From: an uncultured Collinsella sp.
Lineage (GTDB): Bacteria; Actinomycetota; Coriobacteriia; Coriobacteriales; Coriobacteriaceae
Length of the DNA stretch: 64,000 nt
Direction of reading: 5' to 3'
Assembly: GCA_900541745.1 (NCBI GenBank)
Contig: UQLA01000015.1
Location: 1 to 64,000 of the forward strand
How positions within the stretch are numbered: the first letter of the stretch is position 1; every line of letters starts with the position of its first letter. Shown piece after piece: positions 22,281-31,352 of the stretch. The translations under genes and the position numbers were made by a program. The notes beneath the pieces are model-generated. The model did no database searches and was not told where the DNA came from. It worked only from the letters and a program-made list of their open reading frames with translations.

Positions 22281-22676
22281 TTAGAGGACGAGCTGATGGT
22301 AGTCGGCGGGGGTTATGCGACCTTCGGTGGCAGCGCGGAAGGCGGCGAGTGCATCGCCCGAGAACGGCATGGCCCAGCACAGGCCGCAACCTGCGGTAAT
22401 GGAGCCGGGCAAAGGCATAATGCGCCCGGGCACACCGGCATCCAGGCACAGCTGCTCGCATTCCATCACATCGAAGGTGCTGTCAAACGACACGATAATC
22501 TTGCGCTCGTGGTCGGGGGCATCACCGGATGGGCCTTCGCGGTGTGCCTCACGATACGCCGCGGCGGCCGCTTCCTCTTCCGCGGTATGTCCACAGCCAC
22601 CGCAGCCGCAGGTACAGGGCTCGGAACCATCGCAAGTGCAAGGCTCTCCCGTGTCGGGGCAAATATCATGAGACAT
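22281..22676 (-). CDS. DUF3343 protein with cysteine-rich N-terminus
   Basis: 131 residues. The first 30 contain seven cysteines in short CxC and CxxC groups plus a histidine, suggesting metal or chalcogen binding. Residues 58-125 are a DUF3343 domain ending in SITAGCGLCW, the conserved cysteine site of the family. DUF3343 proteins track with selenium-dependent molybdenum hydroxylases and are proposed selenium or sulfur carriers; that role is family-level inference. A second, shorter DUF3343 protein is at 50322-50573. Both genes carry the same start context, GGAGTTGCCATG. The gene is 15 bases after mobA on the same strand and probably co-transcribed. Confidence 0.8.
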   Translation of the reverse strand: MSHDICPDTGEPCTCDGSEPCTCGCGGCGHTAEEEAAAAAYREAHREGPSGDAPDHERKIIVSFDSTFDVMECEQLCLDAGVPGRIMPLPGSITAGCGLCWAMPFSGDALAAFRAATEGRITPADYHQLVL

Positions 22677-22691
22677 GGCAACTCCAATCGT

Positions 22692-23324
22692 CTAGGCGAG
22701 TAACTCGGCCGCCGCAAACTCCTCGGGCGTATTGACGTTCTCGAAGCAGAGCGTCGAGCCCGCGGCCTTAACGATCTGCGGTTCATCCATATAACCAGCC
22801 TGAACGCGATTGATCAGGCAGCGAATGCGCTGGCTGTCGCAGGCGAGCAGCTCATGGGCAATCGGCGCACACGCGTCACGGCGCCAGACGGCGCAAAGCG
22901 GCTCAATCCCCCGTTCCTCGTGCGGCACGCACACATCGAGCGCCTCGGCCTCAACACGATCGGCAAGCGCGCCGATGAGTTCCGGCGAGACAAACGGCAT
23001 ATCGCAGGCGACGATCGCCACGAGCGGCAATCGGGCCGCGGCCAACGAGCTCGCGATGCCGCGCATGGCACCCGCCGGCCCTTCAAGATCCGCCACCACA
23101 CGCGGCACCAGGCCGCCAAACGCGCGCTCCTCAAGATAGGCAAGCTCGCAAGGGCGCGACGTCGTCACAACCAGCTCGCCGGCAACCTGAGCCAGCCGAC
23201 CCAGCACGCGCTCGATGAGCGGCTCACCGCAAAACGCCATGCGCGCTTTATCACAGCCCATGCGCGACGACAATCCGCCCGCCTGGACGACACAAGAAAG
23301 ATCGGTCCGTCTTACGGTAGTCAT
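22692..23324 (-). CDS. mobA: molybdenum cofactor guanylyltransferase
   Basis: 210 residues. The nucleotidyltransferase loop reads QAGGLSSRMGCDKA, with the AGG of MobA rather than the AAG typical of the cytidylyltransferase MocA, so transfer of GMP to molybdopterin is the better call. CDMPFVSPEL near residue 100 is the metal-binding site. It would make the bis-MGD form required by FdhF. The start at 23324 is chosen because GGGGGTGG lies 8 bases upstream. Confidence 0.88.
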   Translation of the reverse strand: MTTVRRTDLSCVVQAGGLSSRMGCDKARMAFCGEPLIERVLGRLAQVAGELVVTTSRPCELAYLEERAFGGLVPRVVADLEGPAGAMRGIASSLAAARLPLVAIVACDMPFVSPELIGALADRVEAEALDVCVPHEERGIEPLCAVWRRDACAPIAHELLACDSQRIRCLINRVQAGYMDEPQIVKAAGSTLCFENVNTPEEFAAAELLA

Positions 23325-23412
23325 ACGGCAAACCACCCCCATCGGCATGCTCAAAACCCAGCACACGAAGCCAAATACCGTCGCCTATAAAGTGGGCGGC
23401 ACGGCAAACCCA

Positions 23413-23470
23413 TGCAAAAACAAAACAGCGCTTTTGCGGCACGCAGCAAGACCGCGAGCACAAAAGCGCT
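23413..23470 (-). terminator. terminator of tRNA-Sec
   Basis: AGCGCTTTTG and its exact complement flank a 24-base loop and are followed on the minus strand by GTTTTGTTTTTG. It begins 10 bases past the tRNA 3' end. Confidence 0.75.
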
Positions 23471-23479
23471 GGTAGCGTA

Positions 23480-23576
23480 TGGCGGGAACGTATGTGAATC
23501 GAACACATCCAAGACGTTTTGCACGCCTCGCAACGGTTTTGAGGACCGCGGAGCCCACCGGAGCCCATCCGTTCCC
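23480..23576 (-). tRNA. selC: tRNA-Sec (anticodon TCA)
   Basis: 97 bases including an encoded CCA. The anticodon loop CTCAAAA carries TCA, which reads UGA. It has the long variable arm of selenocysteine tRNA, an extended D arm (GGGCTCC ... GGGCTCC) and a T arm GTGTTCGATTCAC. The acceptor GGGAAC pairs with GTTCCC. It lies 36 bases after selB, so selA, selB and selC form one unit. Confidence 0.95.
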
Positions 23577-23612
23577 AAGTGCGGACGTATTTTACCAAAC
23601 CGAGCAGCCAAT

Positions 23613-25580
23613 CTAGCGCAGGGAGCGCAGGCCGCCGGCATCCTTGTCGAGCACCGTAAAGCGCACGGCATCCAGGTGCTCCAAGATGCTGATGGCGCGT
23701 TTGCGCGACACGCCCAGGGCCTCACGCAGCACGCTCGTGGTGGCTGCGCCGCCGGCTGCCTCGATGGCGGCGGCGACGAGCTCACGCGCATGGGCCTCGG
23801 CGGCAGCAGACAGGGCAACGTCGCGCTCGACCTTAACGATCGAGCGGTTGAGCGAAAGTTCGCGCAGGGCACGCGTCATGGTGTCGCGACCGAGCTGCAG
23901 TTGTTCGCCCACCTCGGGAAGCGCCGGTGCATCCAGGCCGGCCTCGTCAAGCAGCGCGACGATCCGTTCGCAAGCCTCTCGCACCACGCGTGCCGCCGCG
24001 GCGGCCGAATGCGGATCGAATACCTCGGCGCCCTCGGCGGCGCACACGCCACGCGAGCAGCCCTCGGCAATCAGAGCTGCGGCAACGCCTTCATCAGCGG
24101 CAGGCCACGCAGCATGGGCAACGGCGCCGGGCGTAAAGCCCGTCTCCTTGGGAGCCGCCGCGTGCATGGCCGACAGGGTCGCCGCCAGTGCATCCATCGC
24201 GGCGTCGAGCGAGGAAGAATCTGCATACAGCGAGCCATCCGAGCCAGCAAGCGCGCAAGCAGCGCCCTGCGCCACCAACCCGCGCAGTGCGGTATCGACC
24301 TCGCCGACGCCAAGATCCAAAGCCGCGGCAACATCAACCGTCGTAACCGGCAGCGTCTGCAGCACCAGCCAAGCGCCCACACCGCCCGCGATATCGCCGG
24401 ACTCGAGCGCCGCATACAGCGCACGCTCTCCTTCGGCAAGCTCGCGCGAGCGACGGCAGCGCGAAAGCAGCACGCGCCCGCCGCCAATGAGCATCACGGG
24501 CGAATAGGACAGCACCACGACATGGTCCCCGGCACGTAGCGGCAGCGAGTTTTCCAAGCGCACCTGAACATTACGGGTCTCGCCCACCGCCATGGGGGCC
24601 TCACCCTCCATGAACATGATGCGACCGACGACCTCGGCCGTACCCGCCATCACGTGCACACGCGCACCCGACTCGAGCACACGCGGCTTGGCTCCCTCGC
24701 GACCCAAATACGTAAACGCCATCATAAAGCGCATCGTCTGACCAAAGCGGCCCGCCACGCCGAGCATCTCACCGCGATCGAGCGAGGCGACGGCATCGCC
24801 CACCAAGTTGAGCGCCACACGCTGACCGGGCAGCGCTCGCGGCGTATCGCCATGCACCTGAATCCCGCGCACGCGACAGACCGTACGCGACGGCAGCGCG
24901 ACGAGCTCATCGCCCACCGCGACGGGTGCATCGTGCAACGTTCCCGTCACCACGGTACCGGCGCCCTTGATCGTAAAGCAGCGGTCGATAGGCAGACGCG
25001 GTGCGGCATCGGTGAGCTCGCCACGGGCACGGCAGGCATCCCAGCAAGCGGCAACCTGCTCGTCGAGCGCAGTCAGCAGGTCATCGATCCCCGCGCCGGT
25101 CTTGGACGACACCGGCACCGTCGGCGCTCCCGCAAACACGGTATCCGAAAGAAAATCGTCCACGTCGAGCTCGGCCAGCTCAATCATTTCGCTATCGGCC
25201 AGGTCGCACATCGTCAGCGCGACCACCATATGCGTAACGCCCAGCAGCTCCAGCACATGCACGTGCTCGCGGGTCTGCGGCATCACGCCCTCGACGGCCG
25301 AAACCACCAGCACGGCCACGTCGATACCCGTGGCGCCCTGCACCATGGCGCGCAAGTAATGCGCATGGCCCGGCACGTCGACCAGGCCAACAATCTTGCC
25401 ACTTGGCAGCGCCAGCTCGCCAAAGCCCAGCTCCACGGTCATACCGCGACGGCGCTCAACCTCCAAACGATCGGGATTCTTGCCGGTCAGCGCCTCGATC
25501 AGCGCCGACTTACCGTGGTCGACGTGGCCCGCCGTGCCAACGACAACGGGACACTCCACCAGCGCTTGAACCTCACTCAT
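23613..25580 (-). CDS. selB: selenocysteine-specific elongation factor
   Basis: 655 residues. The N-terminal GTPase has GTAGHVDHGKS (residues 15-25), the switch region DRLEVERRRGMTVELGF and DVPGH. The expected NKxD motif is MCDLAD, as varied in SelB. Domains II and III follow, then C-terminal winged helices that bind the SECIS hairpin. It brings Sec-tRNA-Sec to UGA codons; two such codons are seen in this window, in fdhF and selD. Its start overlaps the selA stop by four bases. Confidence 0.95.
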   Translation of the reverse strand: MSEVQALVECPVVVGTAGHVDHGKSALIEALTGKNPDRLEVERRRGMTVELGFGELALPSGKIVGLVDVPGHAHYLRAMVQGATGIDVAVLVVSAVEGVMPQTREHVHVLELLGVTHMVVALTMCDLADSEMIELAELDVDDFLSDTVFAGAPTVPVSSKTGAGIDDLLTALDEQVAACWDACRARGELTDAAPRLPIDRCFTIKGAGTVVTGTLHDAPVAVGDELVALPSRTVCRVRGIQVHGDTPRALPGQRVALNLVGDAVASLDRGEMLGVAGRFGQTMRFMMAFTYLGREGAKPRVLESGARVHVMAGTAEVVGRIMFMEGEAPMAVGETRNVQVRLENSLPLRAGDHVVVLSYSPVMLIGGGRVLLSRCRRSRELAEGERALYAALESGDIAGGVGAWLVLQTLPVTTVDVAAALDLGVGEVDTALRGLVAQGAACALAGSDGSLYADSSSLDAAMDALAATLSAMHAAAPKETGFTPGAVAHAAWPAADEGVAAALIAEGCSRGVCAAEGAEVFDPHSAAAAARVVREACERIVALLDEAGLDAPALPEVGEQLQLGRDTMTRALRELSLNRSIVKVERDVALSAAAEAHARELVAAAIEAAGGAATTSVLREALGVSRKRAISILEHLDAVRFTVLDKDAGGLRSLR

Positions 25581-27034
25581 CGTGCAACCGCCTTCTCAAC
25601 GCACGCGACGAGCGTCGATGCCGCCGTCTCGATATCGCGGTCGCCCACGAGTGTGCGCACATCAAACAAAATGCGGTCGTGCGAGGCGCGCGTGACGACC
25701 GGCGTATCGAAATCTTGGACGAGCGAGCGCTTGAGCGCGTCGAGGGACAGGCGCCCGTCGACCGGGCAGACGGCCACGCACATCGTGGGCAGCTCCACGG
25801 TAGGCAGCGAACCGCCGCCGGGAGTCGACGATTCCTCGACGATCTCCACCTGAACGGCGCACGGGCAACCGGCCTTATCGAGCCCGGCGACCATCCGATC
25901 GCGCAGCTTGCGGGCACGACCCTCCAGATGAGCCTGCGGGAGCGTGAGCATGTTGAGCACCGGCACCTCGCGATGGGCCACATCCGCCCCATCCATGTAG
26001 ATGCGCAGTGTAGCCTCGAGCGCCGCCAGTGCGAGCTTACCCGGACGCAAGGCGCGCATAAGCGGATGTGACCCACAGGCCTGGACCAGGTCACGACGGC
26101 CCATGATAATGCCCGCTTGTGCGGCACCGAGCAGTTTATCGCCCGAGCACGACACCAAATCGAGCCCCGCCGCAACCGAAGCCGGCGTAGGCTCCTCGCC
26201 GCCGCGCACCAGGATGTCATCGGGCAACAGCGCGCCCGAACCCTGGTCCTCGTAGAACAGCAGACCATGCTTGTGGGCCAGGGCGGCGAGCTCCCTTGAG
26301 CTCACTTCCTCGTGAAAACCCTCGATGCGATAGTTGGAAGGATGGACCTTGAGGATCATCGCCGTATCGGGCGTGATGGCGCGCTCATAGTCGTCCAAAT
26401 GCGTGCGGTTGGTGGCGCCGACCTCGACGAGTTTGGCGCCCGAAGCCGCCATGACATCGGGGATGCGGAAGCTGCCGCCGATCTCGACAAGCTCGCCGCG
26501 GCTGACGATAACCTCCTTGCCTGCGGCATGGGTCGCCAGCACCAGCAGTACCGCGGCGGCGTTGTTGTTGACCACGAGCGCGTCATCGGCACCGGTGAGC
26601 GAGCGGATCAGCTGCGCGGCGTGCTCCTTGCGCGACCCGCGCGAACAAGTGTCCACACTGTACTCGAGCGTGCTGTACCCGCGCGCAACCTCGGCCACGG
26701 CCTTGGCGACCGACTTCGCGAGCGGGGCGCGGCCCAAGTTGGTATGGATGACCACACCCGTGGCATTAACTGCTGGGCGCAGGCTCGGCAGCGCAGAGCG
26801 ATGCGCACGCCACTCGATGGCCGAGGCCAGGTCGCGCTTGGAACGCGGGGCTGCACCGGCACGAATCGCAGCGCGCTCCTCGTCGAGCTCGGCCGTCACG
26901 GCAGCATGGACCACCGCGTCGCAGGTCTCCCCCGCCGCCTTCACCACCAGCCACTCGGCAAGCAGCTCGTTGACGGAAGGGATGGCGCGAAGGCGGGCGC
27001 GTACCTCATCGGACATGTTCTGGCTATCGCTCAT
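25577..27034 (-). CDS. selA: L-seryl-tRNA(Sec) selenium transferase
   Basis: 485 residues, a PLP enzyme that converts Ser-tRNA-Sec to Sec-tRNA-Sec with selenophosphate. The PLP lysine is K300 in SCSGDKLLGAAQAG. The N-terminal ATGVVIHTNLGRAPL segment is the family signature. It heads the selA-selB-selC unit. SelD, which makes the selenophosphate, is encoded 25 kb away at 51277-52326. Confidence 0.96.
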   Translation of the reverse strand: MSDSQNMSDEVRARLRAIPSVNELLAEWLVVKAAGETCDAVVHAAVTAELDEERAAIRAGAAPRSKRDLASAIEWRAHRSALPSLRPAVNATGVVIHTNLGRAPLAKSVAKAVAEVARGYSTLEYSVDTCSRGSRKEHAAQLIRSLTGADDALVVNNNAAAVLLVLATHAAGKEVIVSRGELVEIGGSFRIPDVMAASGAKLVEVGATNRTHLDDYERAITPDTAMILKVHPSNYRIEGFHEEVSSRELAALAHKHGLLFYEDQGSGALLPDDILVRGGEEPTPASVAAGLDLVSCSGDKLLGAAQAGIIMGRRDLVQACGSHPLMRALRPGKLALAALEATLRIYMDGADVAHREVPVLNMLTLPQAHLEGRARKLRDRMVAGLDKAGCPCAVQVEIVEESSTPGGGSLPTVELPTMCVAVCPVDGRLSLDALKRSLVQDFDTPVVTRASHDRILFDVRTLVGDRDIETAASTLVACVEKAVAR

Positions 27035-27078
27035 GTGCGGCCTTTCAAAACCAAAGGTGAATCAATCGTTCGAACGTC

Positions 27079-27104
27079 AAACTATCAGCCAATTCGATCG
27101 GCTG
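27079..27104 (-). terminator. weak hairpin after the molybdopterin oxidoreductase gene
   Basis: CAGCC and GGCTG close a 9-base loop, followed by ATAGTTT on the minus strand. It sits between the oxidoreductase stop and the selA start. Confidence 0.4.
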
Positions 27105-27110
27105 AGTCAA

Positions 27111-29228
27111 TCAATCGTTATTATCCTCGCGCGCCGCGATCTTTTCCACACGAACGGCGTTTTCCTGGGTGAGCGCGGCACCCGTCAACGGGTCCCAGCG
27201 CAGCGGCGTATGGTCGAGCGGGCCCACACCCAAGGCTTGAACGCCACCGGCATCGGCGCCAAACGAACGCCCGCCGGGGGCGGCCGACGTAAAGATGCAC
27301 GCCGGATGCAGATACGGCGTCGTCTCCACGCGCACGCGGTCGCGGCCCAAATCGCTCACGAGTTCGACGATCTCGCCGTCGGCGATGCCCATGTGTGCAG
27401 CAGCATCGGCATTCATCTGCACGGCATCCAGGTCCGATCCAGCCTCGGCGGCACCTTGGGCCGCAAGCCTGCGCGAGGTGTGCGACTCAAAGGGACGGTT
27501 GCCACTAATGAGGCGAAACATCCCCGGGCCGGGCTCCACCATGGGCGCAATCCAGTTGGGCACACGACCCATGCCGACTCGTTCCCATACGTCGCTTGCC
27601 AGCGCAATTTTGCCGTCGGCAAGCGGAATCACCGGCTCACCCGTGCGCGACGGCAGCGCCACGCCCGTATCGGCCCAGCCGCGCTCCTTGAGCTCGTCCA
27701 GATCGATCCCAAAAGGCGCCACCTGGGCAGCCGTCAGATCGTCAGACGTAAACTGGAAATACTCGCCCACGCCACACGCCTGCGCCAGACCGGCAAAAAT
27801 CTCCCGACCGGGACGTGTGCCGTCATGCTGCACGGGCAGCACGGCGTTGCGGTAGAACACGCGCGAATCGTTGACGCCCACGACTGTGCCCACACCGCGG
27901 TCGGCCTCCAGATACGTCACGTCGGGCAGCACGAAGTCAGAAGCACGCGCCGTCTCGGACCAACGAATATCAATCGTCACAAGCAAGTCGAGCTGCTGCA
28001 AAATACCCAACCAAGCCTGTGCATTGCCATAGCCCGCACCGGGGTTACTGGCATAGACGATGAGCCCGCGCAAATCGCCGGCAAGAATCGACTGACCGAT
28101 GGTCGTGCACAGGCCGCGCACCGGATCGACCAGTGGATAGCGCTCGGACCCCAGCTTGGGCCCGCACGGTACCGGCGGCATCGCAAAGCGTGCGGGATCG
28201 AGGTTGCCCAACACAAGCGGCGTGGGCGGATTGAGCGCGCCGCCCGCATGCCCGATGCAGCCCAGCAGCACATCGACCAAGCAGATAGCGCGCGCGGTCT
28301 GGGTGCTATTGGCATACGCGATACCGATGCCGCCATGAAAGCCCGCATCCACCACAGCGGCAGGCGCGGCGGCAGCCAGATCGCGCGCCGTGGCGACAAT
28401 CTCTGCGGCCGGCACGTCGCACATCGACTCGGCCCACTCGGGCGTCCAAGCATGGGCCGCCTGTGCCAACTCGTCAAAACCCGTGGTATAGCGGTCCACG
28501 AACTCGTGGTCGTACAGGCCCTCGGCAATCAACACGTGGACAATACCCAACAGCAGCGCCAAGTCGCAGCCCGGGCGTACGCGCAGCCAGCGGTCGGCAA
28601 GCGCGGCCGAGCCGCTGCGCCGGGGGTCAACCACGATGATTTTCGCCCCGCGCCGGCGCGCATCGTTGAGTGCATCGACGGCCCCCGTCGTCGACGAATC
28701 GACAATGGAACGCCCCAGGTACATGATGCAGTCGGTATGCGCCAGGTCGGAAACGGGGCTGTAGCCCAGGCTGTGCTCCCATCCGGTGAGACGACTTACC
28801 TCGCAGGCGCCATCGGCACCGTACACGTTGGGCGAACCCAGCGCATGCATAAATCGATACGCCCAGTAGCGGTCGAACGAGGGCACGCCGAGCGTCATTC
28901 CCAGCGCACGAGGCCCGCACTCGTCAACAATCCCTAAAAGACGCTCGGCAATCTGAGCAAACGCCTCGTCCCAGGTAATCGCATCGAACCCCGAGCCATC
29001 AGCTCGTCGGCGCATGGGGTGCATGATGCGGTCGCGCTCGTCAAACGGCATTGCCAGGCGATGCCGTCCGCGGGCGCACAGGGCACGCGCCGCGCACGGA
29101 TGCCCCGGCACCGGCAACTCGGCCACCACGCGACCGTCCTCAACGCGTGCCGCAAAGGCGCAATCGGCATAACATCCCCCGCATGTGGTCACCACGGAGC
29201 GACCGTCATGCATAGCTCTCGATGCCAT
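27111..29228 (-). CDS. molybdopterin oxidoreductase, DMSO reductase family, orphan catalytic subunit
   Basis: 705 residues. The N-terminal [4Fe-4S] site is C16, C19, C23 and C51. The segment GADGACEVSRLTG occupies the molybdenum-ligand position, with a cysteine as the possible ligand. The cofactor folds and a C-terminal molydopterin-binding domain (RLISGNRPFESHTSR) follow. There is no twin-arginine signal, so it should be cytoplasmic. No electron-transfer or membrane subunit gene adjoins it. It lies between selA and the formate channel at the end of the hydrogenlyase locus, each separated by a hairpin. Formate, thiosulfate or other oxyanion chemistry cannot be separated by sequence. The start at 29228 has AAGGA 10 bases upstream. 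Confidence 0.82.
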   Translation of the reverse strand: MASRAMHDGRSVVTTCGGCYADCAFAARVEDGRVVAELPVPGHPCAARALCARGRHRLAMPFDERDRIMHPMRRRADGSGFDAITWDEAFAQIAERLLGIVDECGPRALGMTLGVPSFDRYWAYRFMHALGSPNVYGADGACEVSRLTGWEHSLGYSPVSDLAHTDCIMYLGRSIVDSSTTGAVDALNDARRRGAKIIVVDPRRSGSAALADRWLRVRPGCDLALLLGIVHVLIAEGLYDHEFVDRYTTGFDELAQAAHAWTPEWAESMCDVPAAEIVATARDLAAAAPAAVVDAGFHGGIGIAYANSTQTARAICLVDVLLGCIGHAGGALNPPTPLVLGNLDPARFAMPPVPCGPKLGSERYPLVDPVRGLCTTIGQSILAGDLRGLIVYASNPGAGYGNAQAWLGILQQLDLLVTIDIRWSETARASDFVLPDVTYLEADRGVGTVVGVNDSRVFYRNAVLPVQHDGTRPGREIFAGLAQACGVGEYFQFTSDDLTAAQVAPFGIDLDELKERGWADTGVALPSRTGEPVIPLADGKIALASDVWERVGMGRVPNWIAPMVEPGPGMFRLISGNRPFESHTSRRLAAQGAAEAGSDLDAVQMNADAAAHMGIADGEIVELVSDLGRDRVRVETTPYLHPACIFTSAAPGGRSFGADAGGVQALGVGPLDHTPLRWDPLTGAALTQENAVRVEKIAAREDNND

Positions 29229-29336
29229 CTCGATTATTCCTTCCAGCTCAGGGGTTCAAGCCCCGCCGCACCACAGCTCTGCCACCAGCTGCCGCGACGC
29301 AAAGCCCGCAGCATCTACCGCAGCAAGACACGAAGA

Positions 29337-29368
29337 GCCTCCCAAAAGGCAAACGCCCCTCGGGAGGC
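29337..29368 (-). terminator. terminator at the end of the formate hydrogenlyase operon
   Basis: GCCTCCC and GGGAGGC close an 18-base loop and are followed by TCTTCG on the minus strand, 21 bases past the formate channel stop. Confidence 0.55.
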
Positions 29369-29388
29369 CCGTACGTCATTCCAGCTTA

Positions 29389-30228
29389 TTACGCCTCGGA
29401 CTTCTTGGCGTAGACAAACCAGTAGCCGAGCGCGATCAGAACCGCGCCGCCCACGATGTTGCCCAGCGTGGCGGCGGATAGATTAAACGCAATACCCGCG
29501 ACGTTGAGCGCATCGGCCCCGGCAACCTTGGCACCATAGCCGCACGCGTGCATCACGGCACCCATGGGCAAAAAGTACATGTTGGCAACGCAGTGCTCAA
29601 AACCGCAGGCCACAAAGGCGGCGATGGGCAGCAAAATGCCCACAACCTTATCGACTACGGTCTTACCCGCAGTGCCAATCCACACGGCCAGGCACACAAA
29701 GATGTTGCACAGGATGCCGCGGAAGAAGATCGTCACCCAGTCGACCGTCACCTTGCCGGCGGCGACGCTCACCATGGAGTTGGCGACCGCCTCGCCGTTG
29801 AGCTTATAGATGCCGGCCATGTACACCAAAAAGACGATGAACAGAGCACCGACAAAATTGCCGACCCACACGACGACCCAGGCCTTAAGCATCTGGACCA
29901 GCGTGATCTTTTTGCTCTTGAGCGCGCAGACCATAAGCGAATTGCCGGTAAACAGCTCGGCGCCGCACACCAGCACCAGCACCAGGCCCAGGCAAAAGCA
30001 CAGACCGCCCACGACGCGCTGGGCACCCCAGCCCAGCGTACTGTCGCTCAAAAACACGGTAAAGAACAGGCCGCCGAAGGCGATAAACGCGCCGGCGAAC
30101 ATTGCCAACAGAAAGGCCTTAGCGACCGGCAGGTTAGCCTTGGTCACGCCGGCGGCCTCGGTCTTGGCCTCGATCGCGGCGGGCGCCAGGCAATCGGGAG
30201 CGGGGTACTCCACCTTGGAATCTGCCAT
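29389..30228 (-). CDS. focA: formate/nitrite (FNT) family channel, probable formate transporter
   Basis: 279 residues with six to seven membrane segments. The family sequences AGAFIAFGG, GAELFTGN and GFEHCVANMYFLPMGA are present. It should move formate across the membrane to or from the formate hydrogenlyase. The start at 30228 (MADSK) follows GAAAGAAG. It closes the hyf-type operon at the same place where focB sits in the E. coli hyf operon. Family membership is clear; formate as substrate is inferred from context. Confidence 0.9.
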   Translation of the reverse strand: MADSKVEYPAPDCLAPAAIEAKTEAAGVTKANLPVAKAFLLAMFAGAFIAFGGLFFTVFLSDSTLGWGAQRVVGGLCFCLGLVLVLVCGAELFTGNSLMVCALKSKKITLVQMLKAWVVVWVGNFVGALFIVFLVYMAGIYKLNGEAVANSMVSVAAGKVTVDWVTIFFRGILCNIFVCLAVWIGTAGKTVVDKVVGILLPIAAFVACGFEHCVANMYFLPMGAVMHACGYGAKVAGADALNVAGIAFNLSAATLGNIVGGAVLIALGYWFVYAKKSEA

Positions 30229-30267
30229 GTCAATCACTTCTTTCCTATTCAGCAGGGGCAAGCGCTG

Positions 30268-30771
30268 CTATAGCTCCTGCCCCAAGCGGACAAAGTGGGA
30301 AAAGTCGTTGGCGGCCACGGCGTCGTACACGGCGTCGACGGCCTCAAAGACCTCCGGGGACATGGGGTTATAGAACTCCGTATCGCCCGGCTGAATCCCA
30401 ACGAAGACGATATCATCACACGATTGTTCGATTTCCTCGATCAGAATCGACAAAGGAAGCGAATGCGTGGTGAACATCGACTTGCGGGCCACATCGCGCT
30501 TGTCGAGCAAGCGGATGGACCCGACGGGCAGCGCCATGTCAGCGGCATCGACCAAGACCAGGCGAGGCGGACGCTCGCGCTTGACCTCGATGATGTCATC
30601 CTCGGGCGTCTGACCGCCATCGATGGTGTACCAGCCGGCAAGAGGCGCGTCCTCCATCTTTTTGGAGAGCACGGGGCCGGCGGCATCGTCGGCACGCAGC
30701 ACGCTTCCCGCCGTGAGCACGATACCCGCAAACGGGGCGCCGTTCACACGACCATCCACAACGCGACCCAT
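30268..30771 (-). CDS. hycI: hydrogenase maturation protease, HycI type
   Basis: 167 residues. GSVLRADDAAGPVLSKKM corresponds to the nickel-sensing N-terminal motif, and VDAADMAL and GIQPGDTEFYNPMS match HycI. It trims the C-terminal peptide of the [NiFe] large subunit after nickel insertion; the large subunit here ends with such an extension. Its start overlaps the stop of the HycH-like gene (TAATG). Confidence 0.9.
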   Translation of the reverse strand: MGRVVDGRVNGAPFAGIVLTAGSVLRADDAAGPVLSKKMEDAPLAGWYTIDGGQTPEDDIIEVKRERPPRLVLVDAADMALPVGSIRLLDKRDVARKSMFTTHSLPLSILIEEIEQSCDDIVFVGIQPGDTEFYNPMSPEVFEAVDAVYDAVAANDFSHFVRLGQEL

Positions 30772-31352
30772 TACTGCAACCTTCCCGTCAGATACACACC
30801 CGAAACATCGCGCACGCGCTCAACCAGATCGCGAAACTTCATTAAGAACGCGACCTGCTGGGCATGCAGGCCAAAGTCGTCATCGAACACCGAGATGCCG
30901 GCCTTGGCCGAGCCGCGAAAACCGCGCTCGTCGAGCAGCGCATCGCAGGCCTCGAGCAGCGACGGCACCGCCGCCTTGTCGAGCTGGCACTCGCCAAAGG
31001 AGCGGATGGCCTCGAACTTGGTCTTGGCCTCCCCCTCCGGCAGCACGTCGACGAGCGAATAGAAGACGTTCACCGGCACCGACAGGCGCGGCTCAAAGCA
31101 GTCGAGCACGCCGGTGTGGTGGCCCACGGCGAGCGTGTAGTACAGCACGTCGCAGGCCTCCTGGGGAACGTCTTCCTCGGTCTCCACAAACTTACGCGTG
31201 AGCTCATAGAAGACCACCTGGTCGGGCGCATGGCCCAGGCAGGGGTCGGCGACGCCCTCGGCGGCCTCGTCGCTTGCGCGCGAGGCATCGCCAAAAGAGC
31301 CGCCGAGCATGCCGGGGCCCGCAAAATAACCAGAGCGGTCCGTGAGCTCCAT
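30771..31352 (-). CDS. hycH: formate hydrogenlyase maturation protein, HycH/HyfJ type
   Basis: 193 residues. VVFYELTRKFVE and YYTLAVGHHTGVLDC are recognisable HycH/HyfJ segments. The family acts in assembly of the hydrogenase large subunit in a way not fully known. Its start directly follows the HyfI stop and its stop overlaps hycI, so the three are translationally coupled. Confidence 0.85.
   Translation of the reverse strand: MELTDRSGYFAGPGMLGGSFGDASRASDEAAEGVADPCLGHAPDQVVFYELTRKFVETEEDVPQEACDVLYYTLAVGHHTGVLDCFEPRLSVPVNVFYSLVDVLPEGEAKTKFEAIRSFGECQLDKAAVPSLLEACDALLDERGFRGSAKAGISVFDDDFGLHAQQVAFLMKFRDLVERVRDVSGVYLTGRLQ

Noticed and set aside
22692..23324. MocA cytidylyltransferase
   Set aside because: The nucleotide-binding loop has AGG as in MobA rather than AAG as in MocA; context near the XdhD-like enzyme alone is not enough.
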